From Vreelandella populi (GTDB lineage Bacteria; Pseudomonadota; Gammaproteobacteria; Pseudomonadales; Halomonadaceae), in assembly GCF_003989825.1 (NCBI RefSeq), contig NZ_RZHE01000002.1, positions 186,001 to 250,000 of the forward strand: a stretch of DNA of 64,000 nt, read 5' to 3'. Position numbers and translations under genes: made by a program. Every line of letters begins with the position of its first letter. Position 1 is the stretch's first letter. The notes under the pieces are model-generated. The model was not told the DNA's origin, did not search any database, and saw only the letters and a list, made by a program, of their open reading frames with translations. This document shows, piece after piece, positions 20,259 through 28,304 of this stretch.

Positions 20259-20645
20259 CTAGCCGTGTCCTCGATCAGGGTGAAGCACCGGCTTATCGCC
20301 TACCTCTTCATCGCGAAGTTCAAGGGGCTTGCCCTCGGTTGTATCGGTGTGGGGTAGCTGCATATGCAGGCCGGTCTTGGCCAACAGGTGAGCGCTAACG
20401 GGGGCGGTGATAAACAGAAATAGCGTGATCAGCATTTCCTGAATATCCGGTTTTCCCTGAATACTCCAAAAATACATCATGGAGGCAATCAGCATGCAGC
20501 CGATACCCAACGTCGTCGCCTTGGTTGGCCCGTGTAAACGCATATAGAAATCACGTAAGTGGGCCATGCCCAGCGAACCGATAAATACAAATACGCCGCC
20601 TGCAATCAGCAGCACAGAGATAATGGCTTCTATCACTATCTGCAT
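20259..20645 (-). CDS. mnhG: Mrp Na+/H+ antiporter subunit G
   Basis: The small G subunit of the Mrp multi-subunit cation/proton antiporter, with three hydrophobic helices. The start is put at ATG 20645 (MQIVIEAI), because the AAGGAGGT at 20652-20659 is then 6-7 bases away; ATG 20651 would be too close and the open frame up to 20756 is unlike the family. Family motifs are GSLGMAHLRDFYMRLHGPTKATTLG near residues 25-50 (quoted in part). A charged C-terminal tail of about 35 residues follows. It is the last gene of the operon. Confidence 0.92.
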   Translation of the reverse strand: MQIVIEAIISVLLIAGGVFVFIGSLGMAHLRDFYMRLHGPTKATTLGIGCMLIASMMYFWSIQGKPDIQEMLITLFLFITAPVSAHLLAKTGLHMQLPHTDTTEGKPLELRDEEVGDKPVLHPDRGHG

Positions 20646-20685
20646 CTTCATACCTCCTTGTGGCGGGCAGTCATTATGGATGGGT

Positions 20686-20955
20686 TCATTCGATAATATC
20701 CCCACGCAAAATGTATTTGCACACGGCCACGGTGCTGATAAAACCAAGCATCGCAATCAGCAGCGCCGATTCAAAGTAGGTTTTACTGTTAAGCCAAAGT
20801 CCCAAGAGCACAATAAGCGCAATGGAATTGACGTACATGGTATCCATGGCGAGTACCCGGTCAGGCATGGAAGGACCGATGACCAAGCGGTAAAGGTTCA
20901 TCAATAACGCCATTACCACCAGCGCCAGGGTGATATACAAAGCAACGCTTAACAT
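20686..20955 (-). CDS. mnhF: Mrp Na+/H+ antiporter subunit F
   Basis: An 89-residue subunit with three transmembrane helices. The conserved RLVIGPSMPDRVLAMDT segment near residues 23-40 contains the PDR and D residues found in MrpF. The ATG overlaps the mnhE stop by a few bases (20949-20955), in keeping with translational coupling across the operon. Confidence 0.94.
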   Translation of the reverse strand: MLSVALYITLALVVMALLMNLYRLVIGPSMPDRVLAMDTMYVNSIALIVLLGLWLNSKTYFESALLIAMLGFISTVAVCKYILRGDIIE

Positions 20956-21446
20956 TCGTAAATCTCCTTGAGCGGGCGCTCGTAACGCTCCCGGATCTGC
21001 TCTATCAGCGCTTCTTCATCGTCTACATTCAGCGCGTGAATCAGCAGTGATTTTCCATCCATGCGAAGGTTGGCCGATACCGTGCCGGGGGTCAGGCTGA
21101 TGGTGCTTGCCAGCAAGGTAATGGTGAACCGCTCTTCCAGTATCAAAGGGTACTCAATGAAATGCGGTTTAAGCGTGCGCCAGGGGTTGGAAATCAGGTA
21201 AGCCACTTCAAAATTGGCGGTCACGATATCGCCCAGTACACGCAGCCCGTAACGAAGAAGCTTGAAGGGCTTTTTGATGCTCGGCCGAGCATCCCAGAAG
21301 CGGTAGGTTAGCAGTGGAATGACAATGGCTAGCGTACCACCGAGCACGAACTGGCCGAAGGCATAGCTACGCACGAGTAACAGCCACACGATCAGCAGCA
21401 GTATCGATAAAACCGGTGTGGGTAGCCAAGAACGCGGCGTAATCAT
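20949..21446 (-). CDS. mnhE: Mrp Na+/H+ antiporter subunit E
   Basis: The 165-residue MnhE subunit: two N-terminal hydrophobic helices and a cytoplasmic C-terminal domain. The family block ITLLASTISLTPGTVSANL is present near residue 108 and the short LLIHALNVDDEE segment follows. It overlaps mnhD by four bases (21443-21446). Confidence 0.94.
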   Translation of the reverse strand: MITPRSWLPTPVLSILLLIVWLLLVRSYAFGQFVLGGTLAIVIPLLTYRFWDARPSIKKPFKLLRYGLRVLGDIVTANFEVAYLISNPWRTLKPHFIEYPLILEERFTITLLASTISLTPGTVSANLRMDGKSLLIHALNVDDEEALIEQIRERYERPLKEIYEC

Positions 21447-22954
21447 AAAGCCTCCTCAGCATCAGGCAGTAGCGTATCAATCAAACGTTGCGGATTAGTC
21501 AACTGTTCGGCAGTCGCCTGGGTGTAAGCACTGATAGGGCCGGCCAGGGCGACTAGAAGCGGGGCGGTACTCAGTAGCCAGATAACCCCCAGCCACTGGC
21601 GACGCGGTAACACGCTACCGCTCAAGCTACCACGGTGGCTTCTCCAGAACATGGTCGAGCCTGCCCGGGAAAGGGCAATCAGCGAAGCCAGGCTTGCCAG
21701 CAGCAGAAGCGGCCATAGCCACAGGCGCTGGGTGCCTTCAGCGGCATTGAGCACTAGCGCTTTACCTATTGCCCCTGAAAGTGGCGGCATGCCAATTACG
21801 GCGATGGAACCAATGAAAAACAGCAGTGCCAGCCCGCCACCTTGCACCATGGGGCGTCCTTTGACGATCCGGGTACCCGCCTTGCCACGCTGCTGACCGA
21901 TCATGTCGGCAAGCAGGAAAAGCCCGCCGGTGATCAGCGTGGTATGTATCAGGTAATAGAGCAGCGCCGAAATGGCCTCGGGCGTGCGGATGCCCACCCC
22001 GGCAAGCAGGGTGCCCACTGAAATCAGCACCAGGTAAGCGACCAGCAGGCGTAAATCGCGCGCGGCGATAACGCCGATGCCAGCGACGGCCAGTGTGACA
22101 AGCGCCAGCCACCAGACCCAGGGCTGCTCAAGAGCCGAAAGCGCGCCAGCACTGTCGCTGAACAACAGGGTATAGACGCGCAGAATGGCGTAGATGCCCA
22201 CCTTGGTCATGATCGCAAACAGTGCCGCCACTGGTGCGGGGGCGGCAGCGTAGGCCCGCGGCAGCCAGAAGTAGAGCGGCATAATGGCCGCTTTCAAGCC
22301 AAATACCACCAGTAGCATCAGCGCACCGGCAGTTACCAGGCCCTGGCGTTCGGCAGGCAGGGTAGCCAGTCTCTGTGCCATGTCGGCCATGTTCAGTGTG
22401 CCGGTCGCCCCGTAAAGGATGCCCACGGCAATCAGGAACAAAGAGGAGCCCGCCAGGTTCAGCACCACGTAGTGAACGCTTGCCTGAATGCGCGCCTTGC
22501 CGCCCCCGTGAAGCAGCAGGGCGTAGGAGGCTAGCAGCAGCACTTCGAAAAACACGAACAGGTTGAACAAATCGCCAGTCAGGAAGGCGCCGTTGATACC
22601 CAGCAACTGCCATTGAAACAGGCCGTGAAAGTTACTGCCTTTTTCATCATCCCCTGCACAAGCATATACCACCGCACCGACGGCCAGTAGTGCGGTTACC
22701 AGCAGCATCAGGGCCGAAAGCCGGTCGAGCACCAGCACGATACCAAAGGGCGGCTGCCAGTCGCCGAGGGCGTAGTAGACAATCTCGCCCTGGGTGGCCA
22801 CGTTGACCAGACCGATGGCCACCGCCAGGGTGAGCGCTGTGGCAATGATACTGACCGTGCGCTTGTAGCGAATCAGTCCCTGGCGCTGATAAAGCAGCAG
22901 GATGCCGGCTACCAGCGGCACAATGACGGGTAAAACAATCAGATGTTGCATCAT
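21443..22954 (-). CDS. mnhD: Mrp Na+/H+ antiporter subunit D
   Basis: A 503-residue proton-translocating subunit related to complex I NuoM/NuoN, with about 14 helices. The key proton-path features are visible: an acidic residue in the FVFFEVLLLASYAL helix (Glu near 130), a Lys in FGLKAAIMPLYFWLPRAYAAAP near 220, and another Lys in FAIMTKVGIYAILR near 250. Overlaps of four bases with both neighbours (mnhC, mnhE) suggest coupled translation and fixed stoichiometry. Confidence 0.95.
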   Translation of the reverse strand: MMQHLIVLPVIVPLVAGILLLYQRQGLIRYKRTVSIIATALTLAVAIGLVNVATQGEIVYYALGDWQPPFGIVLVLDRLSALMLLVTALLAVGAVVYACAGDDEKGSNFHGLFQWQLLGINGAFLTGDLFNLFVFFEVLLLASYALLLHGGGKARIQASVHYVVLNLAGSSLFLIAVGILYGATGTLNMADMAQRLATLPAERQGLVTAGALMLLVVFGLKAAIMPLYFWLPRAYAAAPAPVAALFAIMTKVGIYAILRVYTLLFSDSAGALSALEQPWVWWLALVTLAVAGIGVIAARDLRLLVAYLVLISVGTLLAGVGIRTPEAISALLYYLIHTTLITGGLFLLADMIGQQRGKAGTRIVKGRPMVQGGGLALLFFIGSIAVIGMPPLSGAIGKALVLNAAEGTQRLWLWPLLLLASLASLIALSRAGSTMFWRSHRGSLSGSVLPRRQWLGVIWLLSTAPLLVALAGPISAYTQATAEQLTNPQRLIDTLLPDAEEAL

Positions 22955-23283
22955 TCACGGTCTTCCTTTTTGCCGTCTACGTGGTCGTTACCCGCTTCGC
23001 TGCGGGCACGCATGGCAAGAATTACCACGAACGCGGTCATGGCGAAGCCGATGACGATAGCCGTGAGAACCAGCGCCTGGGGCAGTGGGTCTGCGTAGTT
23101 TCCATCCCCATGCACAATAGTGGCGCCATCAGTGGTCAGGCCACCCATGGAGAACAGAAACAGGTTCACCGCGTAAGAGGTAAGCGTTAGCCCAACTACC
23201 ACCGGGAACGTGCGTCCCCGGAGGGTTAAATAAAGGCCACACGCGGTTAATACGCCGGTGGTAATCGCGTAAAGGGTTTCCAT
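22951..23283 (-). CDS. mnhC: Mrp Na+/H+ antiporter subunit C
   Basis: A 110-residue NuoK-like subunit with three helices. The DPLPQALVLTAIVIGFAMTA segment near residue 65 is the signature of MnhC. Its ATG shares one base with the mnhA stop, and its end overlaps mnhD by four bases. Confidence 0.95.
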   Translation of the reverse strand: METLYAITTGVLTACGLYLTLRGRTFPVVVGLTLTSYAVNLFLFSMGGLTTDGATIVHGDGNYADPLPQALVLTAIVIGFAMTAFVVILAMRARSEAGNDHVDGKKEDRE

Positions 23284-26126
23284 TAGCTAGGCTCCTTGGC
23301 GGGTACTTGAGCGGCGGGAGTCTCCGGCTCTTTAGGGTCGGTGACCGGGCGGTGTGCTGTGGTGACCTTGCCCAGGTTGGCAAGAATCATCAGCGTGGCG
23401 CCTACCACGGCCAGGTAAACCCCAAGGTCAAATAGCAGGGCGGTTGCCAGTTCAAACTTGCCGACCAGCGGCAGGCTGAAATAGCTAAATGCCGAGGTCA
23501 GGAAAGGATAGCCAAATAGCCAACTGCCAAGCCCGGTCAGCGTGGCGATCGCCACACCCACGATGGCCACCGGCTGGAAGGGGAAGTCCAGACGGGCCTG
23601 GGCCCACTCCACGCCGCGCGCCATGTAGAGAAGAATCAGCGCTACCGCGGTAATCAGGCCGGCAATAAAACCACCGCCTGGTTGGTTGTGTCCGCGCAGG
23701 AAGATAAACGCGGAGACGAGCAGTGCCAGCGGCAGTAGCGTCATTGAAATCGAGGTCAGAATGGCCGGGTAGCGGTCGGGGGACCAGACGCGGCCTTCAC
23801 CATCGCTATGCGGCATGAACAGGCGCAGGCGATTCAAGAGCTTGAAGATTGCCAGACCTGCCAGCGCCAGGACGGTAATTTCGCCTAGGGTATCGAAGCC
23901 CCGGAAATCGACCAGGATAACGTTCACCACGTTATGCCCGCCGCCGCCGGGCACGCTGTTGGCCATGAAGAAGTTGGAAATCGACAGCGTTTCGCGAGTC
24001 ATGACCGCATAGTTAAGGCTTGCCACGACTAAGCCTAGGGAACCTGCCAGCAGCATGTCGCGCACGTTGCGTAGCGGGCTGGATTCACGCGGCGTTCTCT
24101 GGGGCAGGAAAAACAGCGCCAGCATCAGCAGGATCATGGTGACCACCTCAACGGAAAGCTGAGTGAGGGCCAAATCCGGGGCTGAGAAGCGCGCAAAGGT
24201 AAGCGCGACAAACAGCCCGACAATCGACAGCATCAGAAGCGAAATCAGACGGTAGCGGTGGGTGGCTGCCGTGGCGATACCGCCAAAAATCAGCATGCCG
24301 GCGCCAAACACGAGGATGCCGTCCGTCGGCTGATTGCTTTTGCTACCCGTCAGGATATCTATCTGTACAACGCCCAGTACGCCCATGCATAAAGCGGACA
24401 GCAGCAGCCAACCCATGAACCGCTGCAGAGAATTGCCGTCCAGGGCGGCGATGGCCTGCTCCGCGCGGTAGCTCAGGGTAATCATGAAGCGTTCGAATAC
24501 CCGGCGTGCATCTACGCTTGCAAACGGCTGCAGGAAGCGGCGCAGGTCGGCGTGTCGCCAGTACATGAAGATACCCACCAAAAAGGCGATGAGGCTCATT
24601 ATCAGGGGCAGGTTAACGCCGTGCCAGATGGCCAGATGGAAATCCAGCGGCTCGCCCAGTACGGCCTGAGTAGCCAGGCCCAAGAGGTTAGTGGCAAAGA
24701 ACGCCGGGAAGAGGCCGACCACTACACAGAGCACGACCAGTATTTCCACGGGCAGGCGCATCAGGTGGGGTGGCTCATGAGGCGTTTTAGGTGATGCCTC
24801 CTTGGCCGGTTTGTAGAAAACTGCGTGCACCAGGCGAACCGAGTAGGCCACTGAAAGAATGCCACCCACTGCTGCAAGCGCCGGAATAAGCCAGCTAAGC
24901 CCGCCGAGAACCGGCGTCGCCAGGGTTTCGGTAAAGAACATTTCTTTGGAAAGAAAGCCGTTGAACAGCGGAACGCCCGCCATCGCCGCCGCCGCCAGGG
25001 TAGATAGCAGCGCAGTCACCGGCATGGTCTTGCGCAAACCGCCCAGCAGTTTCAGTTCCCGCGTGCCGGTCTCATGATCAATGATGCCGGCGCTCATGAA
25101 CAGCGCCGCCTTGAAGGTGGCGTGGTTAACGATATGAAACAGCGCGGCGAGCACGGCCATGGGGCTGCCAATGCCCAGCAGCACGGTGATCAGGCCCAAG
25201 TGACTAATGGTGGAAAACGCCAGAATCGCCTTTAGGTCAGTCTTGAACAGCGCAAACCAGGCGCCGTAAAGTAGCGTAACGGAACCCACCAGCGGCACTA
25301 CAACGCTCCACAACTCGCTGTCCGCAATGGCTGGGTGCAGGCGGGCCATCAGGAATATGCCAGCTTTCACCATGGTGGCCGAGTGCAGGTAGGCCGATAC
25401 CGGGGTTGGCGCCGCCATGGCATGGGGAAGCCAGAAGTGGAACGGGAACTGGGCGGATTTGGTAAACGCGCCCAACAACACAAGCGCCAGCATGATGGGG
25501 TAGCGGCCGTCGGCAACAATGCGCTCGCCGCTTGCCAGCACGTCATCCATTCGGTAGCTGCCGGCCATATCGCCTAACAATAACAGGCCCGCCAGAAGCG
25601 CAAGCCCGCCGGCGCCAGTAATGGTCAACGCCATCCGGGCGCCCTTACGTGCATCACCGCGATACGACCAAAAGCCAATCAGCAAAAATGATGAAAGGCT
25701 GGTAAGTTCCCAGAACAGCCAAAGCAGTATCAGGTTGTCGGACATTGAAATGCCGACCATCGATGCCATGAAGAGAATCAGAAAGGCATAAAAACGCCCG
25801 TAGGGCTCATCCTTAGCAAGGTAGAAATGGGCATACAGCAGAATCAGCAAGCCGATTCCCAAAATTAACAGATTGAACAGTAACGAGAGCCCATCCAGGC
25901 GAAAAGCCAGCTCAAGCCCCAGTTCAGGCAGCCACGTAATGCTTACGCGTAACGCTTCACCAGCCAGCAGAGCAGGCAGTTGCATTAGCGTAAGCAGTAG
26001 GGCAATCGCCGGCACTAAGCCCGTTGCGAGTGAGCACATTGTGCGACCGCGTTGGGCAGTGAGTGCCGGCACCAGTACACCCAATAAGGGCAGTAAGGCT
26101 ATCCACAGCAGTGTCATGGGATCCAT
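23283..26126 (-). CDS. mnhA: Mrp Na+/H+ antiporter fused subunits A and B
   Basis: The first gene of the mrp operon. It encodes about 947 residues with the NuoL-like antiporter core ([12 protein letters not shown] near 60, [16 protein letters not shown] near 140, [20 protein letters not shown] near 230, HSATMVKAG). A C-terminal extension from about residue 800 ([15 protein letters not shown], then FDLGVYLAV) is the whole MnhB subunit. Such A/B fusions mark the six-gene (group 2) Mrp type of proteobacteria. The complex exports Na+ in exchange for protons, needed for salt and alkali tolerance. The frame opens with TTG 26135, but ATG 26126 (MDPMTLLW) is the likely start. Confidence 0.94.
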   Translation of the reverse strand: MDPMTLLWIALLPLLGVLVPALTAQRGRTMCSLATGLVPAIALLLTLMQLPALLAGEALRVSITWLPELGLELAFRLDGLSLLFNLLILGIGLLILLYAHFYLAKDEPYGRFYAFLILFMASMVGISMSDNLILLWLFWELTSLSSFLLIGFWSYRGDARKGARMALTITGAGGLALLAGLLLLGDMAGSYRMDDVLASGERIVADGRYPIMLALVLLGAFTKSAQFPFHFWLPHAMAAPTPVSAYLHSATMVKAGIFLMARLHPAIADSELWSVVVPLVGSVTLLYGAWFALFKTDLKAILAFSTISHLGLITVLLGIGSPMAVLAALFHIVNHATFKAALFMSAGIIDHETGTRELKLLGGLRKTMPVTALLSTLAAAAMAGVPLFNGFLSKEMFFTETLATPVLGGLSWLIPALAAVGGILSVAYSVRLVHAVFYKPAKEASPKTPHEPPHLMRLPVEILVVLCVVVGLFPAFFATNLLGLATQAVLGEPLDFHLAIWHGVNLPLIMSLIAFLVGIFMYWRHADLRRFLQPFASVDARRVFERFMITLSYRAEQAIAALDGNSLQRFMGWLLLSALCMGVLGVVQIDILTGSKSNQPTDGILVFGAGMLIFGGIATAATHRYRLISLLMLSIVGLFVALTFARFSAPDLALTQLSVEVVTMILLMLALFFLPQRTPRESSPLRNVRDMLLAGSLGLVVASLNYAVMTRETLSISNFFMANSVPGGGGHNVVNVILVDFRGFDTLGEITVLALAGLAIFKLLNRLRLFMPHSDGEGRVWSPDRYPAILTSISMTLLPLALLVSAFIFLRGHNQPGGGFIAGLITAVALILLYMARGVEWAQARLDFPFQPVAIVGVAIATLTGLGSWLFGYPFLTSAFSYFSLPLVGKFELATALLFDLGVYLAVVGATLMILANLGKVTTAHRPVTDPKEPETPAAQVPAKEPS

Positions 26127-26135
26127 CCAGCGCAA

Positions 26136-26283
26136 TTAAAATCTAAAAAATGCCACCAAGCCGCCCGAGGGCGTACCGGTAGCGCAGGATACGTTAAGTG
26201 AAACAAGAGGATATCACTTGTATGGTGGTGATGTGATTTTAGTATAAAGTGGCTGTGTAAACCGTTTAGAGACTCCTTGTTCC
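26136..26283. promoter_or_regulatory. Divergent promoter region of mrp and the Na+ channel, with inverted repeats
   Basis: This 148-base stretch separates two head-to-head transport genes. It contains nested inverted repeats: AAGTGA (26196-26201) with TCACTT (26214-26219), and ACAAG (26203-26207) with CTTGT (26217-26221). A TAGTATAAAG stretch near 26240-26250 could be a -10 element for the channel gene. A shared operator is possible but unproven. Confidence 0.45.
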
Positions 26284-27168
26284 ATGAGTGAACCCTTCAA
26301 TACCTGGCAAAACCGCTTCGAGAATCTGCGTAGTAACAAGATTTTCGAAGGCATTGTCATTTCCATTATCGTGCTTTCCGCCCTGGTGATTGGCGCGAAA
26401 ACCTATGAAGAAACAACGCGAATAGAGCAGTGGTTGCTCTACCTGGATATTGCGGTAACCATCTTCTTTCTGATTGAGATTTTGATCAGAATGGCCGCCG
26501 AACGCAACTTGATCAGCTTTTTCAAGAAAGGCTGGAACGTCTTCGATTTTCTAATCGTCACCGCCAGTCTGATCCCCATGGATGATTCAGAGATGGTGCT
26601 GCTGGCACGGCTATTAAGGATTTTCCGGGTGCTACGCCTGGTATCCATGATTCCTGAGCTGCAAATGCTGCTGGGAGCACTGTTGAAGTCCATTCCTCGG
26701 ATGGGATATGTCGTCCTGCTGATGTTTATCATCTTTTATATCTATGCCGCGATTGGAAGTTTCCTCTTTCATAACGTCGACGAAGGGCTGTGGGGCAACA
26801 TTGCCCTGGCCATGCTAACGCTCTTCCAGGTAGCCACTTTTGAAAGCTGGGCAACCGCCGTGCTGTATCCCACCATGGAGGTTTATCCCTACGCTTGGAT
26901 CTATTTTCTTACCTTCATTTTTTTAAATGCCTTCATCTTTTTGAACATGATGATTGGTATCGTGCTGGACGTCATGCAAAAAGAGAGCGCTCAAATGGCG
27001 CTGGATAACGGCGAAGGCGAAGAGGCCGAGCTACAGGCACTGCGCAACGACGTTCGCGGGCTGAAAGCCCAGCTTGACCGCATGGAGTCAGCGCTAGACC
27101 AGCGTGGTTCATCTTCAACTGAGCAGAGTGCAGTGAACTCATCAGATGCCCAGCACAACGCGCGTTAA
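26284..27168 (+). CDS. Bacterial voltage-gated sodium channel (NaVBac family)
   Basis: A 294-residue six-helix channel subunit that would assemble as a tetramer. The voltage sensor S4 has four arginines at three-residue spacing (R109, R112, R115, R118, in LLARLLRIFRVLRLV), with counter-charges E65 in S2 and D88 in S3. The selectivity filter reads TLFQVATFESW at 179-189, versus TLESW in NaChBac and NavAb, so Leu is replaced by Phe. S6 (about 205-231) ends in a charged neck, and residues 246-273 form a coiled coil like the tetramerising tail of NaVBac. It is divergent from the mrp operon. Family is sure; ion selectivity with the altered filter is inferred. Confidence 0.9.
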   Translation: MSEPFNTWQNRFENLRSNKIFEGIVISIIVLSALVIGAKTYEETTRIEQWLLYLDIAVTIFFLIEILIRMAAERNLISFFKKGWNVFDFLIVTASLIPMDDSEMVLLARLLRIFRVLRLVSMIPELQMLLGALLKSIPRMGYVVLLMFIIFYIYAAIGSFLFHNVDEGLWGNIALAMLTLFQVATFESWATAVLYPTMEVYPYAWIYFLTFIFLNAFIFLNMMIGIVLDVMQKESAQMALDNGEGEEAELQALRNDVRGLKAQLDRMESALDQRGSSSTEQSAVNSSDAQHNAR

Positions 27169-27181
27169 CTGCGCTACCAAC

Positions 27182-27214
27182 ACCGGCTACCCCGTTAGGA
27201 AAAGGGTAGCCGGT
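27182..27214. terminator. Hairpin between convergent genes
   Basis: ACCGGCTACCC (27182-27192) pairs perfectly with GGGTAGCCGGT (27204-27214) across an 11-base loop. The T-run after it is poor on both strands, so it may be a weak or Rho-assisted terminator for the channel gene. Confidence 0.6.
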
Positions 27215-27254
27215 TGAAATTACTGCTGGTTGAAAGTATTGCTCAGGGAGGGTA

Positions 27255-28160
27255 CTACTTCTCGACTGAAAAAGCGTAGGTCAATTTGCCGCGCTCTGAG
27301 AGCAGCTTTTCAAGTTCCTGGTCATTAAAGGCCGGCAGCTGGCCCATTTCCTGGGCGGTCAGGGAACCCGTTGCTGTATCCGCAATTACGGTGTCGGCGG
27401 GCACTTCGACCATCAACGTCGCGGCTTGGGTAACGGCCTCGGTGTAACCCTCTAACGTGGTCAGGTCCAGCGCTTCAAGCGGCAATTGGCCCGCAAGCCA
27501 CTGGCCCCAGTAAAACTCCAGAAACGGCGGTGGGGTATCAGGTTTTTCGTACCCGACGCCACGGGTAAAGTAGACCAGCGAGCGGTAGGCATCATCAGCC
27601 TGGGCATCTCGCCCTAGCCGTTCAGGCAAGTCTTCAGGTGTTATTGGGCCGCTAGGTGCATCAAGCCAAACCAGGCGCTCATCCTGCATGGCTGCCCAGA
27701 AGCTCTCCATGTTCGGCAGGTCGCTAAAGTCATGGGTAATCAGCACGGGGACACTCAGTTCAGGGCCTTCAAGAGCCAGATAGTTGCTGAACGTGTGGTG
27801 GCCATCGGTAATATACACACCGCTATCGGGGGCAATTACCGCGGTTTTCATATCTTCCGGGTGCGAACCAAGGTCATCGGTACACGTAAAGCTATCGGTA
27901 TCCTTGAGCGATGAAGCGTCATCAAATTGGTCGATGCCACCCTGGCCGCCGGTTTCGCAAAATTCGTCAAAAAACTTCTTGCGATCCACTGCAAAGCGGC
28001 CCTGCTTGTAGTCCATCTGCCGATAACCCAGTGCTGGTTGCGTCGGGTGCAGCTCGCCTACGGCAACGTGGCGGATATCCAGTGGGTCATGCTCAGCGGA
28101 AGCCATGGCCAGGCCAGGCGCAATCGTAAGAAGCGCCAGCAGCGTCAACGGGTGTTTCAT
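27255..28160 (-). CDS. Exported ParB-like (ParBc_2) protein
   Basis: A 301-residue protein with a clear signal peptide (residues 1-22, ending AMASA). The mature part begins with a ParB/Srx-like domain: DPLDIRHVAVGELHPTQPALGYRQ, then a VYITDGHHTF motif with D119, H121 and H122, as in the putative ParB-like nuclease family PF08857. Four cysteines (near 68, 93) could form disulfides in the periplasm. The C-terminal half is helical and acidic, typical of halophile exported proteins. Location outside the cytoplasm makes a plasmid-partition role unlikely. Its function is unknown. It stands alone between convergent and co-directional neighbours. Confidence 0.75.
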   Translation of the reverse strand: MKHPLTLLALLTIAPGLAMASAEHDPLDIRHVAVGELHPTQPALGYRQMDYKQGRFAVDRKKFFDEFCETGGQGGIDQFDDASSLKDTDSFTCTDDLGSHPEDMKTAVIAPDSGVYITDGHHTFSNYLALEGPELSVPVLITHDFSDLPNMESFWAAMQDERLVWLDAPSGPITPEDLPERLGRDAQADDAYRSLVYFTRGVGYEKPDTPPPFLEFYWGQWLAGQLPLEALDLTTLEGYTEAVTQAATLMVEVPADTVIADTATGSLTAQEMGQLPAFNDQELEKLLSERGKLTYAFSVEK

Positions 28161-28259
28161 GCATCTCTCCGGAAAATTATCGTCGTTGGTAACCGGAGTG
28201 CGAGTCTACGCACTTAAGATGACATTGCGTTGACGCGAGGGGGCTTCAGGCGCAAAAAG

Positions 28260-28282
28260 AGGGCGGCCATGAACGCCGCCCT
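28260..28282 (-). terminator. Terminator after the PQQ dehydrogenase gene
   Basis: An 8-pair GC-rich stem (28260-28267 with 28275-28282) with a 7-base loop. Read on the minus strand it is followed by CTTTTTG, the expected T-run, about 20 bases after the dehydrogenase stop. Confidence 0.8.
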
Positions 28283-28304
28283 GTTAGCTTTGTAGGTTGA
28301 GGGA

